Shown: one piece after another, positions 35,215 to 43,375 of the stretch | How positions within the stretch are numbered: position 1 is the stretch's first letter | Layout of the letters: each line of letters opens with the position of its first letter | DNA from: Rhodococcus oryzae | GTDB lineage: Bacteria > Actinomycetota > Actinomycetes > Mycobacteriales > Mycobacteriaceae | Length of the DNA stretch: 64,000 nt | Assembly: GCF_005049235.1 (NCBI RefSeq) | Contig: NZ_SUMD01000002.1 | Coordinates: 248,001-312,000, forward strand | Reading direction: 5' to 3' | Notes under the pieces: generated by a model | Database searches by the model: none | The model's input: only the letters and a program-made list of their open reading frames with translations | What the model was told of the DNA's origin: nothing | Program-made: the position numbers and the translations under genes

Positions 35215-36063
35215 TCAGAGGGCGTTGAACGCGGTGCGCAGGGCGGCGGCATAGGCGCGGGGGTGAGTGGTGTTGCCGTTGTGGCCACCGGGGAATTCGT
35301 GCAGGTCGCTGCCGACCAGGTCTGCCAGCGCGAAGGCGCACTCGTTGTCGAAGACGGTGCGTGGGGTCGTGCGCCCAACGGCCGCAACGATCCGGGTCGG
35401 GGTGTCGGCGAGGGCGGTGACGTCGAGGGTGTCGCCGATGACAGCGGTGAAGTCGTGCTCGACGAAGAAGTCGAAGTTGCTCGCCCGCTGAGGTGTCGTC
35501 GGCTGCGGGGTGAGGCCGGGCTCGGCGTCGGGGTTGGCGGGGTCGATGCCGAGCACCTCGGCGACCACCTTGAAGGTGGCGGCCAGTCCGTCGCGGCGGT
35601 GGACCCGCTGGATGTGCGCCAGTTCCTGCTCGTGGTGGGCGCGTCGGTCGGCGGGCAGCAGTCGCGGGGTGACGGGCTCGTGGGCGATGAGCATGCTGAT
35701 CTGCCCGGGGTGGTCGACAGCCACGTGGAACCCGATGGAGGCACCCAGGCTGCAGCCGAGCATGAGCACCGGCTCATCGCTTAGGTGGGACAGCAGGCGG
35801 TGCACGTCGTCGGCGTGCTCGGCCAGGCTCACGCTTTGCGCGGGGTCGTCCAGCGTGCTCCGGGACAGGCCGCGGCGGTCGTAGGTCACCACAGTGTGAT
35901 CGGCGACGAGGTGGTCGACCAGGTCCTTGCTGCGCGCGGCGTCTCCCTCGCCACTCTGGGAGATCAGCAACATCGGGCCGGTGCCGCGCACCTCGTAGTA
36001 GAGCGTGGCGCCGGCAGCCCGGAGCATGCCGGCCGTCGGGCCCGGGGCCGTGGTGGTGTCCAT
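35215..36063 (-). CDS. Alpha/beta hydrolase
   Basis: 282 aa. Nucleophile elbow GCSLGASIGF, typical fold start GATLYYEVRGTGPMLLISQS, YDRRGLSRS loop and C-terminal histidine in FPGGHNGN. The substrate is not predictable. It is divergent from a MarR-family gene, with a perfect long inverted repeat between, so its expression is probably controlled by that regulator, possibly in response to a small lipophilic compound. Confidence 0.88.
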   Translation of the reverse strand: MDTTTAPGPTAGMLRAAGATLYYEVRGTGPMLLISQSGEGDAARSKDLVDHLVADHTVVTYDRRGLSRSTLDDPAQSVSLAEHADDVHRLLSHLSDEPVLMLGCSLGASIGFHVAVDHPGQISMLIAHEPVTPRLLPADRRAHHEQELAHIQRVHRRDGLAATFKVVAEVLGIDPANPDAEPGLTPQPTTPQRASNFDFFVEHDFTAVIGDTLDVTALADTPTRIVAAVGRTTPRTVFDNECAFALADLVGSDLHEFPGGHNGNTTHPRAYAAALRTAFNAL

Positions 36064-36116
36064 CGAAGGTCCTCTCGATTGGGGCCGACTCGGCCCGTGC
36101 GAGAACCACCGTAAAG

Positions 36117-36158
36117 CATCAGTTTTGATGAATCAATACTGATACATCAAAACTGATG
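36117..36158. promoter_or_regulatory. MarR operator: perfect 14-bp inverted repeat
   Basis: CATCAGTTTTGATG (36117-36130) and its exact reverse complement CATCAAAACTGATG (36145-36158) flank a 14-bp AT-rich spacer between the divergent hydrolase and MarR genes. Each arm is itself partly palindromic (CATCA..TGATG), so two MarR dimers may bind. The right arm ends 12 bp before the MarR ATG. Confidence 0.8.
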
Positions 36159-36170
36159 TAGATTGTGGGC

Positions 36171-36623
36171 ATGGATGGAGTCGAACTGTTCCTGCTGGGA
36201 AGGACCTTGATGAAGATCGGCGAGGAGGCCCTGCCCACCGACGGCATCGGTCCGCACTCCACCAGCGTTCGGTCCGTGCTGATCGTGGTCAGCGACGTGC
36301 GCGCACATCCCGGCAGTAGCGTCGGAGAAATCGCACAGCGCACCGGCCTTCCCCAGAGCGCGGTCTCGGCAGCGATCGCCCGGCTCCGTGACGCGGGCGC
36401 CGTCATCACCGCGCCCGACCCCGGCGACCGACGTCGACTCCTCGTCCACCCCGCACCCCAGCCCTCCGGCAGGGTGGAGGAGGTCAGGTCGAGCTCCATC
36501 GATGCCGCCCTCGCGACTGCCATCGACACCGACGACCCGCAACCGGTAGCCAAGATCGCCGGCCTCCTCGAAGAGCTCGCGCAGCACCTGACCCCGCAAG
36601 TGATCACCCGCCTACGGGGCTAG
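36171..36623 (+). CDS. MarR-family regulator
   Basis: 150 aa from ATG 36171; a GTG two codons earlier is possible. Winged helix VGEIAQRTGLPQSAVSAAIA then RLRDAGAVITAPDPGDRRRL, the MarR wing. Likely represses the divergent hydrolase gene and itself through the operator at 36117-36158. Confidence 0.88.
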   Translation: MDGVELFLLGRTLMKIGEEALPTDGIGPHSTSVRSVLIVVSDVRAHPGSSVGEIAQRTGLPQSAVSAAIARLRDAGAVITAPDPGDRRRLLVHPAPQPSGRVEEVRSSSIDAALATAIDTDDPQPVAKIAGLLEELAQHLTPQVITRLRG

Positions 36624-36754
36624 ACACTCCAAGGACTGCAAATCGGGTCGAGCAGTCCCTTCCGTGACGCTCGCGCGCGTGGTGTTCTGGATGGGAGTCA
36701 CCCACCCCGGCCTTCAGGACCGGAGCGGATCATCACAGTGTCAGGGAAGGCGCC

Positions 36755-37234
36755 ATGACCACGATCCATCTCCACCAGAAAACCACCGCGACGCCCGAGC
36801 AGGTTCTTGCCGGCCTCACTGACTTCGGGCCAGGTCGCGAGGAACTCTTCGGCAGAAGCGCAGACAGTTACCTCAAGGTGCATCACGAAGGCCCCCATGA
36901 GGCCGATGTCACGGAGGGCTCGAGCGGCATCTGGGAACGCCTGCACTACGACTGGACCGACCCACACCACGTCCTGATGACGACCACCGATTCCAACTTG
37001 TGGGGTGGTGCCTCGAGCCATACCTACACTCTCACAGAGGAACCCACGGGTGGGACCGATGTGGACGTCGTCGTGGTCCGCGATGGCAAGAACCTCAAGG
37101 GGCGGCTGCTCGCGAGCGTGCTCGGAATCGTCGGCGCCCGCGTCCTGGGAAAAGGGCTCAGGAAGTCCGTCGAGGCCATCGAAGCTCGCAACGACGGCGC
37201 GAGCGGAACGAACACCCAGACGCGAGAAGAGTGA
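36755..37234 (+). CDS. SRPBCC (START-like) family protein
   Basis: 159 aa. Alternating strands and the C-terminal helix (LKGRLLASVLGIVGARVLGK) fit the SRPBCC/polyketide-cyclase-like fold, which binds hydrophobic ligands. N-terminal MTTIHLHQKTTATPEQVLAG and central IWERLHYDWTDPHHVLMTTT. Ligand unknown. Stands alone between the MarR and membrane protein genes. Confidence 0.7.
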   Translation: MTTIHLHQKTTATPEQVLAGLTDFGPGREELFGRSADSYLKVHHEGPHEADVTEGSSGIWERLHYDWTDPHHVLMTTTDSNLWGGASSHTYTLTEEPTGGTDVDVVVVRDGKNLKGRLLASVLGIVGARVLGKGLRKSVEAIEARNDGASGTNTQTREE

Positions 37235-37426
37235 ACTGAGACCAACTTCGAAGATTCCGCACCGGCGAGTGGATGGGCTCCCGAGCCAAGGGGGTGGGGC
37301 TGGCACCACCCTCAAGTGTGCGGTGAACCCCAGTGACCGCGCGGTCGCCGGTGCGGAATGGTGATCGGGTGTCGACAGCGTCGCGGCCCACCCGCGCGCA
37401 CCCTCGATCGAGCTGAAGGAGCCTTC

Positions 37427-38296
37427 TTGCACCGCTACGCCGCCCCGCCGCGACCCGCAGGAGTATCCGGTCGCGCACTCGCCCTGCTCGTCGCCCTCGC
37501 CGCGGCGCTCGTCGTCGCCTTCGTCGTCGCCCCGCGCACCCTGGCGGCGATCGGGCCCGGCGAGGGGTTCTCAGACCAGAGGAGCCTCATCGACGCCGTC
37601 CGCGAGACGTTCGTTGCGTATTGGAGTACCGGCGACCGGGACTTCTCGCCGGGCCTGGAGGGGGTTGTCGACTACTGGGTCCGCTACCACGTGGCTAAGG
37701 GCGTGATCGCTGCGATCCTGCTGGTCGCGCTCGTTGTGCTCGGTGTTCTTCTCTGGAAGGCGTTCGCGATGGCAGGCGGCACCGGGGCGGTCAGGCGTGC
37801 CGCGCTCGCGGCGGGCGGCGTTCTGGTCACCATGCTCGCGCTGTTCTCGATGGTTGTGGTGATGGCCAACGTCCAGGGCGCCGTGGCGCCCTTCTCCTCG
37901 CTGATGTCGATGTTGCCGGTCGGCGAAACCGACGGAGAGCTCGCCGATGCTCTCGGCCAAGTCAGGCAGCAACTGGCCGACTCCCCGAGTGCCGTTGGTG
38001 ACCGGACCCCTCCTGCCCTCGATGTGATGATCAGCGACTTTTCTCGATATCACGCGGTGATGGCCGTGATCGCCGCGATGGTTGCCGCCGTCCTCATCGG
38101 CCTGAGCGTGGTGTTGTGGAAGTGGTGTGCGAGCACGGAGTCGTCCGCCAGGGGTGCGAGGCGCATGTTGGGGTCGTTCGCTGTTCTCTCGGCGGTGGTG
38201 TCGCTGGGGATGATCGTTGTCGGCTTGGCAAACACGACCACCGCGGCCGATCCGACGCCGGCACTCTTGGCCTTCTTCGGTGGCGGATTCGTCTGA
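37427..38296 (+). CDS. Four-helix membrane protein, 289 aa
   Basis: Start taken at TTG 37427, where AAGGAG lies 5 nt upstream; the frame is open to 37358 but without a ribosome binding site. Membrane helices lie near residues 18-40, 90-112, 125-150 and 205-228, with another toward the C-terminus, separated by two similar external loops that each contain a tyrosine-rich DYWVRYH or DFSRYHAVM stretch. This suggests an internal duplication. Family not recognised. Confidence 0.65.
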   Translation: MHRYAAPPRPAGVSGRALALLVALAAALVVAFVVAPRTLAAIGPGEGFSDQRSLIDAVRETFVAYWSTGDRDFSPGLEGVVDYWVRYHVAKGVIAAILLVALVVLGVLLWKAFAMAGGTGAVRRAALAAGGVLVTMLALFSMVVVMANVQGAVAPFSSLMSMLPVGETDGELADALGQVRQQLADSPSAVGDRTPPALDVMISDFSRYHAVMAVIAAMVAAVLIGLSVVLWKWCASTESSARGARRMLGSFAVLSAVVSLGMIVVGLANTTTAADPTPALLAFFGGGFV

Positions 38297-38387
38297 GCGC
38301 CAGCCAATTACCGGGTCAGTAGATCGCGGCCGAGCGCAGGAGTCAGATTGCGCCCGCTCGGCGGACTCTCCAGATCCTGCACGGGTA

Positions 38388-38415
38388 TTCGACCAAACGC
38401 GCACCTTTGGTCGAA
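38388..38415. promoter_or_regulatory. Perfect inverted repeat, operator or weak terminator
   Basis: TTCGACCAAA and TTTGGTCGAA are exact complements around an 8-bp spacer, 92 bp after the membrane-protein stop and 109 bp before the pseudokinase ATG. There is no T-run, so an operator is as likely as a terminator. Confidence 0.5.
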
Positions 38416-38523
38416 TCAGGTGTGGGCCTGGTCATCCGATACCGTTTCTCTTGGTACGTATGGAGGGCCGCGTCGTTCTCGCGAGCACCCGAACGGGATC
38501 TGTCTGTGTGGGGGTGGGTAGCA

Positions 38524-39912
38524 ATGCAAGCCGGTCAGCTCCGCAGTCGCGCAACCGAGGCCGTAAGTCCCGCGCCGAACGGACAATTGCCACATCGAGC
38601 GGTCCGATCGGCGGGATCTGTTCTCGGAAGCGGTCGTTACCGCCTACTCCGGCGTTGGGGTGTAACCGCCGATTTCGAGTTCTGGCATGCGATGGATCGG
38701 GTCCTGGATCGCGAGGTCGCGCTGACCATCATCGACGGTGTCAGTACGCAACTCGGCCGCTCGTCCGTCAACGAGGTCTTTGCGCGGACGGTGGTGCTGG
38801 GCCAGGTCAGGACTGGCGCTGTCGCTTCCGTTCTCGACATGGTCGACGGGGCTTCGTTCAGCGCGGTGGTCGCAGAGTGGATTCCCAGTGTGTCAGTGGA
38901 TGAGGCGTCCGCCGGCTCGACGTCGGTCCTGGGTGTGGCCCGCGCGGTCGTCGAGCTTGCCGACGCCATGCGCAGGTTCCACGAGTCAGGGGTGGCACTC
39001 GCGATCGGAGACGCCGGGCGCGTGCGGGTGAGTCTGGATGGCACCGCGTACGTGGCCTTTCCGGGGACGCCCGCGTCCAGCGGGCGCGACGGCGACATTC
39101 GAGGCTTTTGCCGCGTGGTCCACACGTTGGCCGCGGGGCTCCAGAGTCCCGACGCCTTGGGTCTCATGACGAGGCGGGACGGCCCGGAGGTGACCGCGGT
39201 CGCCATTACCGACACGCTGCAGGGGATCGTCGATCAGCCACTCCCGCCGGAGGCTCCGGTTCCCGCACCGATCGCCGATGCAGAGCCGGTGATGCCCGGG
39301 GACCCGACGCGACCGGGCGCTCTGGCCGCGTTTGCCGGCATCGCAGCGGTCGCCGTGGTGCTGCTCGGCGCGATCGGGTGGCTCATCGGGACGTCCATTG
39401 CCGACCCGCCCACCTTCGAGGCCGTTGCCTCGGCCGATGAAACGAACGGAGATGGCGCACCGCCACCGCCGCCTCCACTGATTCCAGTCGCTCCGGGTGG
39501 AGCGGCCGTGTACTCGCCCCAGCAGTACCCGGACAACGCGCTCGCGAGCGGCCTTGCCATCGACGGGAATCTGGAGACGGCCTGGTCGACGGACACGTAC
39601 ATGCAGCAGTTCCCGCAATTCAAGAACGGTGTCGGGCTGACGGTTGCGCTACCCCCGGACACCGCCCTGCGGGGGGTGTGGATCGCATCGCCCTCCGCGG
39701 GAGCCCGCGTCGAGATACGAACCCTCCCCCCGGTCGGCGGAGCCCTCGAAGAGACCACGGTGCTGGGGGCAGCGACCCTGCAATCGGGAGTGACGCCCAT
39801 TGCCCTCGTCGCTTCGGCGCCGTACTCCGGATTGACCGTCTGGATCTCAGCTCAGGCGGGGAGTGAGGGAGGCTTCCGGACTGAGCTGTCGGAGGTCGGG
39901 TTCTTGAGCTGA
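38524..39912 (+). CDS. Stand-alone MurJ-type pseudokinase with C-terminal discoidin-like domain
   Basis: 462 aa from ATG 38524, with GGTGGG just upstream. Residues 38-250 read like the pseudokinase of mycobacterial MviN/MurJ (GRYRLLRRWGVTADFEFWHA, VLDREVALTIIDG) and lack the catalytic Asp and DFG motifs. A membrane helix lies near 266-288 (FAGIAAVAVVLLGAIGWLIG). The outer part from about 320 has YPDNALASGLAIDGNLETAW, the F5/8-type carbohydrate-binding pattern. In M. tuberculosis the same modules are fused to the MurJ flippase; here the flippase is absent. Possible regulator or sensor of wall synthesis. Its last 66 bp overlap helR. Confidence 0.75.
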   Translation: MQAGQLRSRATEAVSPAPNGQLPHRAVRSAGSVLGSGRYRLLRRWGVTADFEFWHAMDRVLDREVALTIIDGVSTQLGRSSVNEVFARTVVLGQVRTGAVASVLDMVDGASFSAVVAEWIPSVSVDEASAGSTSVLGVARAVVELADAMRRFHESGVALAIGDAGRVRVSLDGTAYVAFPGTPASSGRDGDIRGFCRVVHTLAAGLQSPDALGLMTRRDGPEVTAVAITDTLQGIVDQPLPPEAPVPAPIADAEPVMPGDPTRPGALAAFAGIAAVAVVLLGAIGWLIGTSIADPPTFEAVASADETNGDGAPPPPPPLIPVAPGGAAVYSPQQYPDNALASGLAIDGNLETAWSTDTYMQQFPQFKNGVGLTVALPPDTALRGVWIASPSAGARVEIRTLPPVGGALEETTVLGAATLQSGVTPIALVASAPYSGLTVWISAQAGSEGGFRTELSEVGFLS

Positions 39913-42126
39913 GGGCGCGGACGTCCCGGGTCCGTCGAGTCCGGCCAGGGCCTGCGGCAACGGGCCCCGGTGAAGCACCCCGAGACGTTGGGTGGCCCGG
40001 GTGAGGGCGACGTAGAGCTCGGCCGCTCCGCGGGGGCCCTCGGCGAGGATCCGTTCCGGCTCCACGACCAGGACGGCGTCGAACTCCAGGCCCTTTGTCT
40101 CCGATGCCGCCACCGTGCCCGGCATGTCCGCCGGCCCTATCACGATGCTGGTGCCTTCGCGCCCGGCTTCGTCCCGAACGAATTCTTTGATGGCAGAATC
40201 CAATTCGTCCGTGGAGACCCGCCTGGACCACGGCCGGACGCCGCAGGCGCGGACGGACTCCGGGGCCTCGACTCCGGGTGCGAACTCCGCGAGCAGCGCG
40301 GCGGCGAGGGTCATGATCTCGGCCGGGGTGCGGTAGTTCACCGTCAGCGACCGGTAGACCCAGCGGCCGGGCACGTACGGCTCGAACATCGTGTCCCACG
40401 AGGTCGCGCCTGCCGCCGAACGGCGTTGGGCGAGATCGCCCACCACCGTGAAGGATCGGTCCGGGCAGCGCCGCATCAGCACCCGCCAGTCCATCTCGGA
40501 CAGCTCCTGGGCCTCGTCGACCACGATGTGCCGGTACGTCCAGTCCCGGTCCGCCGCAGCGCGTTCGGCGAGATCCCTGGTGTCTCGCTCGACGAATCGA
40601 TCGGCGAGGTCCTCGGCGTAGAGCAAATCCGTCGCGAACAGGTGATCGTCGTCGTCCATGTGGTCCGCACGGCCGACCATGAGGTCGAGCACGCCGGCCG
40701 CGTACGCCGCCTCGGCCTCGGCCTCGGCCTTCCGTTCCCGCGCGGCGGCCTGCTCGGCGCGCGGGTCCGGGCCGAGCAGGTCGACCAGTTCGTCGAGCAG
40801 CGGCACGTCCGACACCGTCCAGGCATCACCCTCGGCGCGCAGCAGTGCCTGGCCGGCGCCCGCCGCGCGCAGCCGTTCGGGTGACGTGTACAGCTGTGCC
40901 AGTAGTGCTTCCGGCGTCAGGATCGGCCAGAGTTCGTCGAGCGCGGCGGTGAACGCGTCGTTGCCGGCGAGCTCGGCGACCAGGTCGGCCCGCAACTCCT
41001 CCCACGCCTGCTCGTCCTTCCGGGTCAGCCAGCCCCGGCCGATCCGGCCTATCGCCCGTTCGGTGAGTACGTAGGTCACGATGTCGGCGAACACGGCGCG
41101 GGCCTCGTTGTGCGGCAGCCCGCTCGCGCGCGCCTCCTCCCTGGCCCACGCCGCGGTCTCTGCGTCGATCCGCACCGTGACGTCCGATAGATCGATCGGC
41201 AGCGGATCCCCTGGCAGTCGCTGCCGATCGGCGATCGCGGCGGCGAGGATGTCCAGGATCCTCAGCGAACCCTTGAGCCGCGTGGCTTCCGGGGCATCCT
41301 CGGCGGTGACGCGCAGACCGGGCACGAGGTCGCCGGTGGTCATGAACACCACGTCGGACTCGCCCAGCGACGGGAGAACGCGGCCGATGTGGTTCAGGAA
41401 GGCCGGGTTCGGCCCGACCACGAGCACGCCGTGGCGTTCCATCCGCTCCCGCTGGGTGTAGAGCAGGTAAGCGACGCGGTGCAGCGCCACGACGGTCTTC
41501 CCGGTGCCGGGGCCGCCCTCGATCACCAGCACCCCTGGGTGGTGGAGCCGGATGATCCGGTCCTGTTCGGCCTGGATGGTCGCCACGATGTCGCGCATGC
41601 CCTCGCCGCGCGGCGCGTTGACAGCCGCGAGCAGGGCGGAGTCTCCCCGGTCATCGTCGGCGGCACCATCGGGGCGGCCGAGGACCTCATCGGTGAAATC
41701 GGCGACCTGACGCCCGTGGCCGTGGAACTGGCGGCGCCTGCGCATGCCCTCCGGACTGGCGGCGGTGGCGACGTAGAACGCACGCGACGCGGGTGCCCGC
41801 CAATCGAGCAGCAGCGGTTCGAACTCGTTCGCCTCGTCGAAGATGCCGATCCGGCCGATGTACGACTGTTCGCCCGACAGGGCGTCCAATCGGCCGAAAC
41901 ACAGCCCGTTGTCGGCCACCTCCAGCCGATTCACCTCCCTCGCCAGCGCGTGCACCTCGGCATCGCGGTCGACGAGTGTCCCGCCGTTCTCGGCGTCGAT
42001 CGGGCCACGGAGCGCCGCGCTGTACCGACCCTTCACCCGCGCGCGCTCGGCGTCGAGCCGCGCGTAGAGCTCGGCCACGTGGCTCCGTTCGGACCGCAAC
42101 TCGTCCTCGTATCCCTGAGTTGACAT
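39847..42126 (-). CDS. helR: HelR-type RNA polymerase recycling ATPase (HelD family, UvrD-like)
   Basis: 759 aa from ATG 42126 with GGGAGG just upstream; the frame is open further 5' across the promoter. The N-terminal coiled coil (RSERSHVAELYARLDAERAR) reaches into RNA polymerase in HelD proteins. Walker A is GGPGTGKTVVALHRVAYLLY at about 203-211, then HIVVDEAQELSEMDW, VNYRTPAEIM and ETKGLEFDAVLV. HelR displaces rifamycins from RNA polymerase and confers tolerance (established for Streptomyces and M. abscessus). The upstream inverted repeat at 42182 supports rifamycin control. Confidence 0.88.
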   Translation of the reverse strand: MSTQGYEDELRSERSHVAELYARLDAERARVKGRYSAALRGPIDAENGGTLVDRDAEVHALAREVNRLEVADNGLCFGRLDALSGEQSYIGRIGIFDEANEFEPLLLDWRAPASRAFYVATAASPEGMRRRRQFHGHGRQVADFTDEVLGRPDGAADDDRGDSALLAAVNAPRGEGMRDIVATIQAEQDRIIRLHHPGVLVIEGGPGTGKTVVALHRVAYLLYTQRERMERHGVLVVGPNPAFLNHIGRVLPSLGESDVVFMTTGDLVPGLRVTAEDAPEATRLKGSLRILDILAAAIADRQRLPGDPLPIDLSDVTVRIDAETAAWAREEARASGLPHNEARAVFADIVTYVLTERAIGRIGRGWLTRKDEQAWEELRADLVAELAGNDAFTAALDELWPILTPEALLAQLYTSPERLRAAGAGQALLRAEGDAWTVSDVPLLDELVDLLGPDPRAEQAAARERKAEAEAEAAYAAGVLDLMVGRADHMDDDDHLFATDLLYAEDLADRFVERDTRDLAERAAADRDWTYRHIVVDEAQELSEMDWRVLMRRCPDRSFTVVGDLAQRRSAAGATSWDTMFEPYVPGRWVYRSLTVNYRTPAEIMTLAAALLAEFAPGVEAPESVRACGVRPWSRRVSTDELDSAIKEFVRDEAGREGTSIVIGPADMPGTVAASETKGLEFDAVLVVEPERILAEGPRGAAELYVALTRATQRLGVLHRGPLPQALAGLDGPGTSAPSAQEPDLRQLSPEASLTPRLS

Positions 42127-42181
42127 GTGCCTCCCATTTCCGCAGGTTCTGGCTTCGGCCAGCGATTCTGCGGCACCACCC

Positions 42182-42213
42182 GGGTCTTGCCGCAAGCCCC
42201 CCGGTGCGCTATA
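42182..42213 (-). promoter_or_regulatory. Rifamycin-associated element and -10 of helR
   Basis: A 19-bp inverted repeat GGGGCTTGCGGCAAGACCC on the minus strand (42182-42200, one imperfect pair) follows a TATAGC -10 box (42208-42213). The same arrangement and spacing recurs before the monooxygenase gene at 45897. It matches the published rifamycin-associated element (RAE) as I remember it. Confidence 0.8.
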
Positions 42214-42385
42214 CATTGAAAGTGGAAAAGGGTACGGACTCCTTTCCATTCTTCGTCCGGACGGACAACCCCCTCGAGAAGTGGCGTCGCGATGTGCGCC
42301 TGGCATGAGCAATTTCGTGCTGTAACGGAACGCGCTGTGCTGCCGACAGTTCTGTTGTATTACAAACAAACAGGGAGGGAAGCGC

Positions 42386-42520
42386 ATGGGTTCGGCGACT
42401 GATGCTTTGGAATGGATCCGCGAGGGATACCTGGCCGGTGATCCACTGCGATCTGCACTTTTCAACGGCGTGTTCTGGATCACGATGCCACTGCAACTGC
42501 TGCTGGGCCAGCCCTTCTAG
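42386..42520 (+). CDS. Small protein, 44 aa
   Basis: ATG at 42386 with GGGAGG 7 nt upstream and an excellent terminator 23 bp after the stop. Sequence begins MGSATDALEWIREGYLAGDP and ends in an amphipathic or membrane-surface helix (FNGVFWITMPLQLLLGQPF). It is divergent from helR and has its own AT-rich upstream region (TGTATTACAAACAAAC). No family recognised. The compact gene-terminator layout strongly argues that it is expressed. Confidence 0.7.
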   Translation: MGSATDALEWIREGYLAGDPLRSALFNGVFWITMPLQLLLGQPF

Positions 42521-42543
42521 CCCGTGGTCTGCACCAGATCTCG

Positions 42544-42581
42544 AAGCCGCCCCTCCCGATCGCGGGAGGGGCGGCTTTTTT
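42544..42581 (+). terminator. Rho-independent terminator with T-run
   Basis: GCCGCCCCTCCCG and CGGGAGGGGCGGC form a perfect 13-bp stem around ATCG, extended by A-T pairs, and are followed by six T. It ends the 44-aa gene and may also serve the opposing gene at 42634. Confidence 0.95.
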
Positions 42582-42633
42582 GACGCAGCCCGCTGGGGCA
42601 GCCGAGCTCGGAACGCGCCGGCACCACCTCGGA

Positions 42634-43287
42634 TCAGGCGCGCGGGTCGCGCCCGAGGTAACGAAGCAGCTCGGCGACCGCGGTATCATCCGACTCGTCC
42701 TCGACCACCGCGGCGTATGCGCCCCACTGGCGCAGCGGCTCAACGATCTCCGCCTCGATGCCACTGCCGGGCGCCGGATGCGCGGTGCGTGCCGCGGTGA
42801 GGAGGTAGCCGGCGAGTTCATCGGTCAGCGGCGACGGCTGGCCGGTTGCGACCGCGATATCCCAGGCGTGCACGGCGGCGTCCAGCGCGGCCATGACCGC
42901 GGCGATCGGGGTCGCGAGCGCGCCGTGCGGAAGTGGGGTCGGGACGGAATCGGTGTCGTCGGCGACGGTCGCCCACGCGGCGGCGGTCTGTTCGATCGCC
43001 TCGCGCACCAGTGCCGCTGCCGAGCCGTCGATGGCGCCGGAGGGGTCGAAGGGGTTGTAGGCGGGTCCGACCCCGACGCCGAGGGCCTGGGCGAAGGCGA
43101 GCTGGTCGCCCGCGGCGTGCTGGATCACCTGCGTGACATTCCATTCCGAGCACGGGGTCGGCAGTTGCCACTGCTGGTCGCCGACTCCTGCGACGACGCC
43201 TTCCAGCGCCGAGTAGGAGGTCGAGAGCACGTCGCGCCACGCGGGGCGCAGGGTCGCGGTGGCGTCGGCGGCGGTGGTGAGGTTCAT
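42634..43287 (-). CDS. TIGR03086-like DinB/mycothiol-dependent maleylpyruvate isomerase-family protein
   Basis: 217 aa. N-terminal DinB-like helical bundle with LPTPCSEWNVTQVIQHAAGD, the metal-site pattern of the actinobacterial TIGR03086 group, and HAWDIAVATGQ in the middle. Such proteins are thought to be thiol transferases that use mycothiol. It is divergent from a WYL regulator gene that probably controls it. Confidence 0.85.
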   Translation of the reverse strand: MNLTTAADATATLRPAWRDVLSTSYSALEGVVAGVGDQQWQLPTPCSEWNVTQVIQHAAGDQLAFAQALGVGVGPAYNPFDPSGAIDGSAAALVREAIEQTAAAWATVADDTDSVPTPLPHGALATPIAAVMAALDAAVHAWDIAVATGQPSPLTDELAGYLLTAARTAHPAPGSGIEAEIVEPLRQWGAYAAVVEDESDDTAVAELLRYLGRDPRA

Positions 43288-43336
43288 GGCTGACCTTTCG
43301 TCGTGCTTCCTTGGTGTGACCTGAGCCTATGGGGCC

Positions 43337-43359
43337 ATTAGGCTGGATTCGTTCCTAAT
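43337..43359. promoter_or_regulatory. Candidate operator for the WYL regulator
   Basis: ATTAGG and CCTAAT form a perfect 6-bp inverted repeat with an 11-bp spacer, between the divergent genes and 17 bp before the regulator start. The size and position suit a dimeric DeoR/YafY-type repressor. Confidence 0.5.
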
Positions 43360-43375
43360 AATTTCGGAGGTGAAT

